Positions 1 to 7,779 of a DNA stretch of 64,000 nt are shown one piece after another. The DNA is from Roseibium aquae (GTDB lineage: Bacteria > Pseudomonadota > Alphaproteobacteria > Rhizobiales > Stappiaceae). Made by a program: the position numbers and the translations under genes. Each line of letters opens with the position of its first letter. Position 1 is the stretch's first letter. The DNA lies in the NCBI RefSeq assembly GCF_008711285.1, contig NZ_VXDC01000003.1, positions 186,001 through 250,000 of the forward strand, given 5' to 3'. The notes under the pieces are model-generated. The model made no database searches, was not told the origin of the DNA, and saw only the letters and a program-made list of their open reading frames with translations.

Positions 1-1
1 A

Positions 2-1360
2 ACGACCATCGCCGCGCATTTGTGCAATCTCCAGAACGGGCGCACGGTCTCCTCCCAAGGCACCTCCAATCCCCAGATCCGCTTCGGCGAAGACCTGATG
101 TCCCGGGTGTCCTATGTGCAGATGAACCCGTCCAAACTCCCGGACCTGACCAAGGCCGTGCGCAATGCGATCAATGCTCTGGTCGGCAAGCTGGTCGGCG
201 ATGTCGGCGCGGAGCGCTCGGACATTTTGGACGCCACTTTCGTCGGCAACCCGGTGATGCATCACCTCTTCCTCGGCATTGATCCGGTGGAACTGGGCGG
301 CGCGCCGTTTGCGCTTGCCGCCTCCGACGCCATGGTGCTGAAGGCCCGCGATCTCGACCTCGAGCTTAATCCGGGCGCGCGGGTCTATATGCTGCCCTGT
401 ATTGCCGGGCATGTCGGCGCCGATGCCGCCGCCGCCACGCTCTCGGAAGCCCCGCACAAGGCCGAAGACATCACGCTGCTTGTCGACGTCGGCACCAATG
501 CGGAGATCGTTCTGGGCAACAAGGACCGGCTTTTGGCCGCCTCCTCTCCCACCGGTCCGGCCTTTGAGGGGGCAGAGATTTCCTCCGGCCAGCGCGCCGC
601 GCCCGGCGCCATCGAGCGCATCCGCATCGACAAGGACACTCTGGAACCGCGCTACAAGGTGATCGGCGTCGATGAATGGTCCGATGAAGAAGGGTTTGAA
701 AACAAGATCGACGGAGTCGGTGTGACCGGCATTTGCGGATCCGGCATCATTGAAGCGGTTGCCGAGATGTATCTGGCCAGGCTGATCACCGAAGACGGGG
801 TGATCGACGGGGCGATGGCGGAGCGGACGCCGCGCATTCGGCCCAAAGGCCGGACATTTTCCTATCACATTGCTGACCGCGACGTGGACATCTCCATCCT
901 GCAGACCGACATCCGCGCCATTCAGCTTGCCAAGGCGGCACTGTATGCCGGCGTAAAGCTGTTGCAGGACAAGCTGGGAACGGCACAGCTGGACCGGATC
1001 AAACTGGCAGGCGCCTTCGGCAGCTACATCGACCCGACTTACGCCATGGTGCTTGGGCTGATCCCAGATTGTCCGATCGACGGCGTCTCGGGCGTTGGCA
1101 ACGCGGCCGGAACCGGCGCGCGCATGGCCCTGCTCAACACCGGTCACCGGCGCGAGATTGAGCAAACCGTGCGTGAAATCGAGAAGATCGAAACGGCGCT
1201 GGAGCCGAAGTTCCAGGAGCATTTCGTGAACGCCATGGCGCTGCCCAACAAGGTCGATCCGTTCCCGAACCTGCGCGCGGCGATTGCCCTGCCCGAACGC
1301 AAGGAGGCGTCTTTGAGCACGGAAGGAACCGGCGGCAGACGGCGCCGGCGGCGCGGTTGA
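2..1360 (+). CDS. ASKHA-domain corrinoid activation protein (RamA/RACE-like, DUF4445), 5' truncated
   Basis: Reductive activator of corrinoid proteins: it returns inactive cob(II)alamin to cob(I)alamin in methyltransferase systems, using ATP and an N-terminal 2Fe-2S domain. The reading frame is open to the left edge (Thr-Thr-Ile-Ala-Ala-His precedes the first possible TTG start at 20), so the ferredoxin and linker domains lie outside the window. Visible ASKHA signatures are NPQIRFGEDLMSRV, LVDVGTNAEIVLG, TGICGSGIIEAVAEM and LAGAFGSYIDP. The protein ends in an odd basic tail, GGRRRRRRG, resembling the tail of the homocysteine methyltransferase at 10.0 kb. MttB-family and other methyl-transfer genes within 15 kb support the role. 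The corrinoid protein itself is not in the window. Family assignment is secure; the partner is inferred. Confidence 0.88.
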   Translation, partial: TTIAAHLCNLQNGRTVSSQGTSNPQIRFGEDLMSRVSYVQMNPSKLPDLTKAVRNAINALVGKLVGDVGAERSDILDATFVGNPVMHHLFLGIDPVELGGAPFALAASDAMVLKARDLDLELNPGARVYMLPCIAGHVGADAAAATLSEAPHKAEDITLLVDVGTNAEIVLGNKDRLLAASSPTGPAFEGAEISSGQRAAPGAIERIRIDKDTLEPRYKVIGVDEWSDEEGFENKIDGVGVTGICGSGIIEAVAEMYLARLITEDGVIDGAMAERTPRIRPKGRTFSYHIADRDVDISILQTDIRAIQLAKAALYAGVKLLQDKLGTAQLDRIKLAGAFGSYIDPTYAMVLGLIPDCPIDGVSGVGNAAGTGARMALLNTGHRREIEQTVREIEKIETALEPKFQEHFVNAMALPNKVDPFPNLRAAIALPERKEASLSTEGTGGRRRRRRG

Positions 1361-1370
1361 TCTCAACCGC
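1353..1370. terminator. Hairpin over the stop codon of the ASKHA gene
   Basis: Perfect 8-bp inverted repeat GCGGTTGA/TCAACCGC with a 2-nt loop spans the stop codon. No T-run follows, so it may be a weak or Rho-assisted 3' end rather than a true intrinsic terminator. Confidence 0.35.
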
Positions 1371-1460
1371 TCGCCAATCTGAAAAAGAGGTCGATTTCCA
1401 ATCAAACCGCCTTAGGTGCGTAGGGCATGACTTCTGCCCACGAAACCAGCCGGGATACCG

Positions 1461-2822
1461 ATGGGGCCGCGCATGATTTCTGTCTTATCAAGCATTTGGG
1501 CTCTTTTGGTCGGCATCGTCCTGATCATGCTGGGCAACGGCATGCAGTTCACGTTGATCGGGTTGCGGGGCGACATCGAGGGTTTCTCGGCCGCCGAACT
1601 CGCCATCGTCACGTCGGGCTACTTCATGGGGTTTTTGTCGGGCGCACGGCTGACCCCGGTTCTTATCCGCCGTGTGGGTCATGTCCGTGTGTTCGCGGCG
1701 CTTGGCAGCTTCATGTCCGCTGCCTTGATCGCATTCCCGCTGATGGCAGAACCTTGGGCCTGGACGATCCTGCGGATTCTTGTCGGCTTTTGCATGTCGG
1801 GCATTTACGTGACCGCTGAAAGCTGGCTGAACGACGCGGCGACCAACGAGACGCGCGGCAAGGTGCTGTCCGCCTACATGATTGCGCAAACCCTTGGGAT
1901 CATCGGGGCGCAGGCGCTTTTGACCCTGGGCGATGCCGGAACCGCGGTGCTGTTCATCGGCGCGTCGATCCTCGTTTCGATTTCCTTCTCTCCGATCCTC
2001 CTGTCGGTCGGCCACGTGCCGGCCGCCCAGATGACGCGGCCCATGCCGCTTCGGGAATTGTTTCTCGGCTCGCCGCTTGGCACCGTCGGCATCTTCATTC
2101 TGGGCAGTATCTATGCCACCCAGTCCGGCATGGGCGCGGTTTATGGCACCGCGATCGGATTGACCGCAGATCAGATCGCCTTTTTCGTGGCGATGCTTTT
2201 TGCCGGCGCGCTGGTGCTTCAGTATCCGATCGGCTGGCTGTCCGACCGGATCGACCGGCGCTGGCTGATCTTTGGCGCGTCCGTTCTGGGGGCCTTGTCC
2301 TGTGTTGTTGGCATTGCGATCGGCGGAGGGTTCTGGCCCCTGATGGCCTCGGCCTTTTTCGCCGGCGGCGTGACGACCCCACTCTACGCTCTATTTCTCG
2401 CCTATACGAATGACGGGCTGCCGCTTGAAGATATGCCGGCGGCGTCCGGCGGTCTGGTGCTGACCTTCGGGATCGGGGCGATCCTGGGTCCCCTCGTGAC
2501 CGGTTGGGCCATGCAGCAGCTTGGCCCGATCGCGTTCTGGGCGGTCTTGGGGGGCAGTTTCGCGCTGATCGCGATTTATGCGCTTTACCGCATGACCCAG
2601 CGCCCGCCGACGCCGGTGGAAGAGACCGAGAGCTACCTCAGTGTTCTGCCCACCGCCACGCCCATCGCCGTCGAGGCCGCCGGTGTGTGGGCCGCCGAAC
2701 AGGCTGAAGAGCAGACCGAAGAGCAAGGAAGCGCGCCGGACGCGGCCCAAGAGGAGACGCCGAACGGGACCGATCCGGAGGTGAAGCCGACTTCCGCCGC
2801 CCCCGGAACCGAACGACGGTAG
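1461..2822 (+). CDS. MFS transporter with acidic C-terminal tail
   Basis: A 453-residue, strongly hydrophobic protein with the repeated membrane segments of a 12-TM major facilitator transporter. The region TAESWLNDAATNETRGK after TM4 and the loop GWLSDRIDRR between halves are typical of the YcaD-like MFS group (DHA-type drug or metabolite exporters). After the last segment, roughly residues 385-453 form a hydrophilic tail rich in Glu, Pro and Thr, probably cytoplasmic and disordered. The start at 1461 is uncertain; an in-frame Met four codons later is an alternative. It lies about 100 nt after the corrinoid activator gene and converges on the DUF1499 gene with only 4 nt between stops. Substrate unknown. 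Confidence 0.8.
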   Translation: MGPRMISVLSSIWALLVGIVLIMLGNGMQFTLIGLRGDIEGFSAAELAIVTSGYFMGFLSGARLTPVLIRRVGHVRVFAALGSFMSAALIAFPLMAEPWAWTILRILVGFCMSGIYVTAESWLNDAATNETRGKVLSAYMIAQTLGIIGAQALLTLGDAGTAVLFIGASILVSISFSPILLSVGHVPAAQMTRPMPLRELFLGSPLGTVGIFILGSIYATQSGMGAVYGTAIGLTADQIAFFVAMLFAGALVLQYPIGWLSDRIDRRWLIFGASVLGALSCVVGIAIGGGFWPLMASAFFAGGVTTPLYALFLAYTNDGLPLEDMPAASGGLVLTFGIGAILGPLVTGWAMQQLGPIAFWAVLGGSFALIAIYALYRMTQRPPTPVEETESYLSVLPTATPIAVEAAGVWAAEQAEEQTEEQGSAPDAAQEETPNGTDPEVKPTSAAPGTERR

Positions 2823-2826
2823 AGCC

Positions 2827-3237
2827 TTATTCGGCCAGCCACCGCTGCATCCGGCGCCTGTTCACACCCAGATCGCTGCCGCCGTAGATAAGGTGGGAGT
2901 GGATGTGTACGTTCCCACCTTCCACCCAGACCTGTGTCACGTCTGGAAATCCCCAGAACCAAGTCCGATGGACGAAGGCCATGGGTAGATCGCCCGCACC
3001 GCCGGACAAACGCCGCGTCCGCGGGGTGGCTGCAATTCGTTTTTCAAGGTCCATAAGATCCAGCGTTCCGGGGGACCGCACGACGTAGTGCCCTCCTGCG
3101 AACGAATACTCTCCCGGGGGCTGAGACACCGGGCGTGCCGGAACGTCATCAATCATCACGGGAATGAGACGGATATAGGCGCCCGTTGCAATCACCAGAC
3201 CCAAAACGCCAGTTGCTGCCCATCCCGCCCAGTTCAT
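2827..3237 (-). CDS. DUF1499 family membrane-anchored protein
   Basis: A 136-residue protein with one N-terminal hydrophobic segment (about residues 4-24), then a periplasmic DUF1499-type domain. The C-terminal pattern GFPDVTQVWVEGG followed by SDLGVNRRRMQRWL matches the hallmark of DUF1499 (a GFPD segment, then a D-L-G-x-N-R-x-R helix). The biochemical function of the family is not known. It is preceded upstream, in the same orientation, by the SH3b and EF-hand genes, but gaps of about 140 and 100 nt argue against tight coupling. Confidence 0.75.
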   Translation of the reverse strand: MNWAGWAATGVLGLVIATGAYIRLIPVMIDDVPARPVSQPPGEYSFAGGHYVVRSPGTLDLMDLEKRIAATPRTRRLSGGAGDLPMAFVHRTWFWGFPDVTQVWVEGGNVHIHSHLIYGGSDLGVNRRRMQRWLAE

Positions 3238-3378
3238 ATTCCCCCCTTGAAACCAACGCCTGTCCTCCTGCAGTTCTGGTGCGGAAAAACTGTTTGGTCC
3301 AGGTTATCTTATGTCCACGGGGACAATTGACCAGACGGCCTAAGGACTTTCCAGGAGCCGGCGCGGGGCCGAGCGTTT

Positions 3379-4080
3379 TTACCGAAGCCGGGCACCGCCC
3401 ATAACGGTCCCATCAGGGCCGACAGCGACACCCCGGCAGCCATGGGGTCCGCACCGAGCCGCACCGCTGGCCGTGTTGCCAGCCGGGCCGGTGACGGTTC
3501 CGGCCCGCCCGCACCCATACCGCCCACACGCGGCGCCGCCTGTGGCCGTTCCACCGTTGACGCCAGTTGCGGTTCCCGCTCTGCCGCACCCATAGGGGCC
3601 GCACCCGGCGCTGCCTGTTGCCGTTGCGCCAGCAGGCCCGACAACAGTGCCGGACCGCACCGTGGCAGCGCCGGCCGGATACGCCGTCCAGCGCCCATAC
3701 CAGGGATAGGCGGCATAGTAACGGTCCCAATAGGCTCGGTTATAGGTGACAACGGTCACCCCAACGACTGGAGCAACTGCCGGCGTCAGGACAACGGTTC
3801 TGCCGTTGTAGACCGTTTGAAGATAGGATGCGGCAACCCAGCCCCTGTGGGTGCTGTAGCTCACGTCGCACCAAGTATAGCCGTCGGTACAGCCATAGGT
3901 CACGACCCCCGCGCCTGCCGGAACCGTCACAATCACCGGATAGGCCGTGGATGGCCCTGCGCGTAGATTAACATTAGCGGTGGCAACGGATGTCACTGCG
4001 GCTTGAGCAAAGCCGGCCCAAGCGGTGAGCGCGGCAACATTCAAGATAATCGCTGCGAATATGGTCCGGGCATTCGGCAT
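3379..4080 (-). CDS. Secreted SH3b-domain protein with Cys-Gly-rich C-terminal repeats
   Basis: A 233-residue secreted protein. Signal peptide at residues 1-28, cleaved near AQA-AVT. A bacterial SH3 domain follows at about 30-90 (NVNLRAGPSTAYPVI, CTDGYTWCDVSY, RGWVAASYL), a fold that commonly binds peptidoglycan. A Tyr-rich linker (AYWDRYYAAYPWYGRW) leads into a low-complexity tail. The tail, about residues 142-233, holds three and a half degenerate units of about 25 residues built around CGPYGCGRAGT, each with a C-G-x-x-G-C core. The cysteine pairs suggest disulfides or metal binding, but no function is known for such tails. A Shine-Dalgarno-like AAGGA lies about 10 nt before the ATG. The SH3b call is firm; the role of the repeats is unknown. 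Confidence 0.8.
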   Translation of the reverse strand: MPNARTIFAAIILNVAALTAWAGFAQAAVTSVATANVNLRAGPSTAYPVIVTVPAGAGVVTYGCTDGYTWCDVSYSTHRGWVAASYLQTVYNGRTVVLTPAVAPVVGVTVVTYNRAYWDRYYAAYPWYGRWTAYPAGAATVRSGTVVGPAGATATGSAGCGPYGCGRAGTATGVNGGTATGGAACGRYGCGRAGTVTGPAGNTASGAARCGPHGCRGVAVGPDGTVMGGARLR

Positions 4081-4115
4081 GGTGTTTCGATCCTTGAAAA
4101 GGAAGTGTTACATAA

Positions 4116-4164
4116 GGTCCGGGCGGTTTCCAAGATCGGGGGGCGAGAGGAAACCGCCCGGGCC
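4116..4164 (-). terminator. Long hairpin between EF-hand and SH3b genes
   Basis: Arms at 4119-4131 and 4149-4161 are perfectly complementary over 13 bp and extend to 16 bp with one G-U pair; the loop is 17 nt. It lies directly after the stop of the EF-hand gene on the minus strand. The downstream sequence is not T-rich, so it could instead be an mRNA-stabilising 3' structure or part of the SH3b leader. Confidence 0.5.
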
Positions 4165-4178
4165 GAACTCAAACCGCG

Positions 4179-4487
4179 CTACCGTTGATTAGCAGCGGCT
4201 TGCAGTTCGGCGGGGCTGATGATGCCATTTCTGTCCGCGTCGAGGCGTTCAAACGCCATCGCATACCGGTTGGTGCGCTTGATGAGGCCAGACTGGCCAA
4301 TGCCGTCTTGCGCATTGAGGTCAATGAAGGATTTGAACTCTGCAAATGAAAGAGCGCCATCTCCGTTTGCGTCCGATGCCAGATAGTTGGCCTGAGCTTT
4401 CTGCCGCGGGGTCTCTGCCATGGCAAAAGAAGATGTTCCGGCCACCATCACGGCCGCTGCTGCGAGCGCCTTCAAAACCAAGTTCAT
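4179..4487 (-). CDS. Secreted EF-hand calcium-binding protein
   Basis: A 102-residue protein with a signal peptide (about residues 1-24, MNLVLKALAAAAVMV...) and two EF-hand loops. The first, DANGDGALSFAE, is canonical (D1, N3, D5, S9, E12). The second, DADRNGIISPAE, keeps D1, D3, N5 and E12. It should bind Ca2+ in the periplasm. The ATG at 4487 is chosen because GAGGAG sits 7 nt upstream; an in-frame ATG 21 nt further upstream would lengthen the signal peptide. A long hairpin follows the gene. The next gene, on the other strand, is a response regulator about 200 nt away, so the two share an upstream region. Confidence 0.8.
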   Translation of the reverse strand: MNLVLKALAAAAVMVAGTSSFAMAETPRQKAQANYLASDANGDGALSFAEFKSFIDLNAQDGIGQSGLIKRTNRYAMAFERLDADRNGIISPAELQAAANQR

Positions 4488-4625
4488 GATCTGCTCCTCG
4501 TTTTTCATCCCCCGTTTGGGGACCAGCGACGCGTTGGTGCCGCCGTGTTCGAAAAGACACTAGAAAAGATGCGTCACGTGAATATCTCGAAACCGAAACA
4601 CTTCGTATCGATTGGTCAACGCCGT

Positions 4626-4644
4626 GTAACAGTATGTAATACTG
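4626..4644 (+). promoter_or_regulatory. Candidate OmpR/CpxR-family operator upstream of the two-component genes
   Basis: GTAAC-N5-GTAAT at 4626-4640 fits the tandem half-site layout recognised by CpxR-type regulators, and an overlapping perfect palindrome CAGTAT-GTA-ATACTG lies at 4630-4644. It is about 50-65 nt before the favoured start of the response regulator and about 140 nt from the EF-hand start, so it could control either gene. Pattern evidence only. Confidence 0.4.
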
Positions 4645-4691
4645 GTCATGTGGGGCTTGTGTCTGATGGAAACGCCCATAAAAGTTCCGGC

Positions 4692-5426
4692 ATGAACGAA
4701 CGGAGCCCCTACATACTGATTGTTGATGACGATGCCGATATCCGGCGGCTCGTGGCCGAATACCTGACCCGGGAAGGGCTGGAGGTAGACGGGGCCATGG
4801 ACGCGCGCGAAATGGACGCCCTGCTGGCTCAGCGCCAACCCGACCTGATCGTTCTTGATCTCATGCTGCCCGGTGAGGATGGTCTGTCCATCTGCCGTCG
4901 CTTGCGCGTCGAAACAGGGCCGGCGATCCTGATGCTGACCGCCAAGACCGATGAGATCGACCGGGTGGTCGGGCTGGAAATCGGGGCAGATGACTACCTT
5001 GGCAAACCGTTCGGCCCACGGGAATTGCTGGCTCGGATCCGCGCCATATTGCGCCGGGGAAAACACCAGCTCGCGCCGGCTACACCGGCATCGAAGCGTT
5101 ACACATTCGACCGGTTTGTTCTGGATGTGGACGCAAGGCAATTGAGCGACACTCAAGGGCGTCCGCTGACGCTGACGAGCGGCGAGTTCGATCTGCTGTG
5201 CTGCTTCGTGCAGCGGGCCCGCCGTGTGATTTCCCGGGATCAGATCCTCGACCAGTTGCACGGCCGCAACGCCGATCCGTTTGACAGATCTGTCGACATG
5301 CTTGTCTCGCGCCTCCGGCGAAAACTGGCTGCCGTCAGTCCGCATGCGGAGCTGATCACCACAGTGCGCAACAGCGGGTATCTGTTCACAGCCGTTGTCG
5401 AGGACAGGCCATCATGGCCCAACTAA
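4692..5426 (+). CDS. OmpR/PhoB-family response regulator
   Basis: A 244-residue DNA-binding response regulator. Receiver domain at residues 1-120: acidic pocket D12-D13, phosphoacceptor D56 in LIVLDLMLPGEDG, conserved Lys in DDYLGKPFGPREL. A winged-helix Trans_reg_C domain occupies about 140-235 (LTLTSGEFDLLCCFVQ, RSVDMLVSRLRRKL, TVRNSGYLF). The frame is open 49 codons further upstream, but that stretch is not receiver-like, so the ATG at 4692 is preferred. It overlaps the histidine kinase start by 13 nt, so the pair is translationally coupled. The regulon is unknown; a CpxR-like box lies just upstream. Confidence 0.88.
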   Translation: MNERSPYILIVDDDADIRRLVAEYLTREGLEVDGAMDAREMDALLAQRQPDLIVLDLMLPGEDGLSICRRLRVETGPAILMLTAKTDEIDRVVGLEIGADDYLGKPFGPRELLARIRAILRRGKHQLAPATPASKRYTFDRFVLDVDARQLSDTQGRPLTLTSGEFDLLCCFVQRARRVISRDQILDQLHGRNADPFDRSVDMLVSRLRRKLAAVSPHAELITTVRNSGYLFTAVVEDRPSWPN

Positions 5427-6757
5427 GCCTGCGCTGGCGGCTCGGCATTTTGGTGATAGTGGCCCTGATCGGCCTGTGGCTCGCGGTCATTATTCTAAGC
5501 TACATCTCGTACGGCTTGCGCATTCAAGTGAGCGCCCTGCCCGATGCACACCGGCTAGCAGCGACCATCAGACTGATTGAAACCTCGCAAGGCGCAGAGC
5601 GGGTTGACGTGTTGGCTGCAGTTGAGGCCCTTTCATTTTCGGTGCGCTTTTCCGATGCGCCCGCCGGGCTGGACAACAATGAACAAGACCTTGCCCCTGC
5701 GGATCTTTATTCCGATCATCGGGCCGTGTTCGGGGATCGGGATGTTCGGGTTTTTCAGAAACGGGCAGCTTTTTTTCCACGGTATCTAGCCCACCGCCTC
5801 AATCCCTATGTCATCAGTGTCAAGCTGGACTCAGGCGGATGGATGATCGTGACATCTTGGAGCCCCTATCTCACCGATCCTTTGGGCCTTCCCCTTGGAC
5901 TTAGCGCCGGTCTGACCGGCGTTTTGATCGCGCTCGGCGCATTGATCATCTTGAACCGTGAAATCCGGCCGCTGAAACAACTGGCTGCAGTGTTGAACAA
6001 GGTGGACCCTGAAGGCCCGCTGGTAGATGTGCCGGACATCAAAGCCCAGTCTCCAGAACTCAAAGCCCTGATTGCCGCGTTCCAGCATTTGCAGGGCCGG
6101 TTGCGAACGCTGATCAAGGCGCGTCTTGCCCTGATCGGCGGTATTCAGCACGACTTGAGAACATTCACCACCCGGCTGCGGCTCCGTGTCGACAAGATTG
6201 AAGACGATGGCGAACGGGCCCGCGCTGTCCACGATATCGATGACATTATCGCGCTTTTGAACGACGCCCTTCTAGCGACGCGCACGGGCGCCAACGAGTT
6301 GGATGAAGAACTGATAGAGTTCTCCGCGCTAGTCCGTGCCGAAGTGTCCGACAGGGTTCAGGCCGGGGCAAATATCGATCTGCAAATCTTGGAACCCCAC
6401 CTTAAAGAATCCGTGCTGGGCGACCGGCTCGCCTTGCGGCGGATGGTTGCCAACTTGCTAGAAAACGCCTTGAAATACGGCCTTGAGGCCAACGTTACCC
6501 TGAAAGCGTCGGGAGAAACAATCGAGCTCATCGTCGATGATGCCGGTCCCGGCATCCCGCCTGAAAAGCGCGCTTACCTGTTCGAACCCTTTACGCGGCT
6601 TGAAGAATCCCGGGATCGGAAAACCGGCGGCTCGGGGCTTGGGCTTGCCATCGTAGGCAATGTCGTGAAGGCCCATGGCGGCACTGTGTCGGTGGACACA
6701 TCCTCCAAAGGGGGCGCGAGGTTCTGCGTTCGTCTGCCGAAATTCCAGGTGGGTTAG
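5414..6757 (+). CDS. Sensor histidine kinase (EnvZ/CpxA type)
   Basis: A 447-residue membrane kinase, cognate partner of the response regulator it overlaps. TM1 at about 11-33, a periplasmic sensor loop at 35-155 with no recognised fold, and TM2 at about 158-180. A HAMP-like linker follows, then the dimerisation helix with phospho-acceptor H246 in IGGIQHDLRTFTTRL. The ATPase domain shows the N box (NLLENALKYG), G1 (DDAGPGIPP), F box (LFEPFTRLEES) and G2 (GGSGLGLAIVGNVVKAHGG). All catalytic motifs are intact. The signal sensed is unknown. The reading frame ends cleanly at PKFQVG. Confidence 0.88.
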   Translation: MAQLSLRWRLGILVIVALIGLWLAVIILSYISYGLRIQVSALPDAHRLAATIRLIETSQGAERVDVLAAVEALSFSVRFSDAPAGLDNNEQDLAPADLYSDHRAVFGDRDVRVFQKRAAFFPRYLAHRLNPYVISVKLDSGGWMIVTSWSPYLTDPLGLPLGLSAGLTGVLIALGALIILNREIRPLKQLAAVLNKVDPEGPLVDVPDIKAQSPELKALIAAFQHLQGRLRTLIKARLALIGGIQHDLRTFTTRLRLRVDKIEDDGERARAVHDIDDIIALLNDALLATRTGANELDEELIEFSALVRAEVSDRVQAGANIDLQILEPHLKESVLGDRLALRRMVANLLENALKYGLEANVTLKASGETIELIVDDAGPGIPPEKRAYLFEPFTRLEESRDRKTGGSGLGLAIVGNVVKAHGGTVSVDTSSKGGARFCVRLPKFQVG

Positions 6758-7034
6758 CCGATCATCGAGGGGTGCTTGAAGCAACCAAGCAGCGCTTTCC
6801 GAACTCGCGAACAGCGTCGGTTTAGGCCCCCTCAATGCAAGCCAGAGCCCCTTTCTGGCACCGGCTTGAATACACCATTCCCAAACACGTTGCCCCGGCC
6901 TGCCCACCGCACCTGTCACAACTGCAATCGCATACTGGCAATCTCTAAAGCTAGCCGCTATCATATGATGAGCTAACCTGAAGGTTCAGGCAAAGTGACG
7001 GGTAATTCGCCCGCCGTTCTTCTCAACGGATAAG

Positions 7035-7385
7035 ATGATGGCAATCCTTGTAAAACTGATCCCGCTCATTGGCCTGAGCGCCTCCTTCACTGCCAGTGAA
7101 ATCGGCTTTTTCGCCGTGCAGAAGCAACTCGAATCCGAGGAACGAACCGGTTGGCTGGCCAGCGAGAATCGCGCCATGCTGCTCACCTTCGGGCTCTTCG
7201 CCCTTTTTACGGTGAGCTTCTTCGGGACCTTCATGGCAGCGATGAGCCTGCCCTTCTCGCCGATGACTGATGTGGCGATCGGCCTGGCGGCGGTAACCGC
7301 GGCAACGCTGGCAGCCTATGGGATCTTTGGTTTTGCGACCAAACGCACCTCCGCCAAGGCTGTCCGCGCAATCGCCGGGAAGTGA
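7035..7385 (+). CDS. Small integral membrane protein, unknown
   Basis: A 116-residue protein with three or four hydrophobic stretches (about 3-22, 47-71, 80-101) and a basic C-terminus (KRTSAKAVRAIAGK), consistent with a cytoplasmic tail. No family is recognised. Two tandem ATG codons give the start, and a weak purine stretch (AACGGA) lies upstream. It stands alone: the kinase ends 278 nt before it and the DmdA-like gene starts about 390 nt after. Codon use looks coding, but the call rests on that and on the hydrophobic pattern only. Confidence 0.5.
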   Translation: MMAILVKLIPLIGLSASFTASEIGFFAVQKQLESEERTGWLASENRAMLLTFGLFALFTVSFFGTFMAAMSLPFSPMTDVAIGLAAVTAATLAAYGIFGFATKRTSAKAVRAIAGK

Positions 7386-7628
7386 ATGACGTTGGCTGGC
7401 TTTGAGAGCGTGCCTGCCAGCGCGCTCCCGGCCGGCCGCCTCTGCCGCGTTTTGGCTCTCCAGCTTTCATCCTGATATCGGTTTAGGCTGACCGACCTCT
7501 CCCCTGTGAGATGCCGGTAGTGCGGCATTGAACTTCAGTGGTCGCGCCTCGGATACGGTCCCCTGCGCCACGGCCTCTTGCCGAAAAGTCTCACGTAAAT
7601 TCCCGATGTCGTTCTTGCGACGAAACGC

Positions 7629-7648
7629 GGCACTTGCAGACAAGTGCC
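7629..7648. promoter_or_regulatory. Inverted repeat in the leader of the DmdA-like gene (gap 7386-7779)
   Basis: In the 394-nt non-coding stretch before the DmdA-like gene, GGCACTTG-CAGA-CAAGTGCC forms a perfect 8-bp inverted repeat with a 4-nt centre, about 130 nt before the start codon. It could be an operator for a dimeric regulator or an RNA hairpin. The rest of the gap shows no convincing gene. Confidence 0.4.
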
Positions 7649-7779
7649 AGGGCCGACGCGGCGTCATCTTCCTCGGACCAGATCGAACCGGGCGATTGTT
7701 TGTGCCTTTTTCAGGCGCAGTCCCGGGCGGTCTGTGTTCGGCAAAAGCAAGTTGTTCACATGGAGCGTGGGAGGCGCAC

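Noticed and set aside
6776-6976. Short plus-strand frame after the histidine kinase
   Set aside because: Pro/Arg-rich, no ribosome site and no protein-like hydrophobic pattern.
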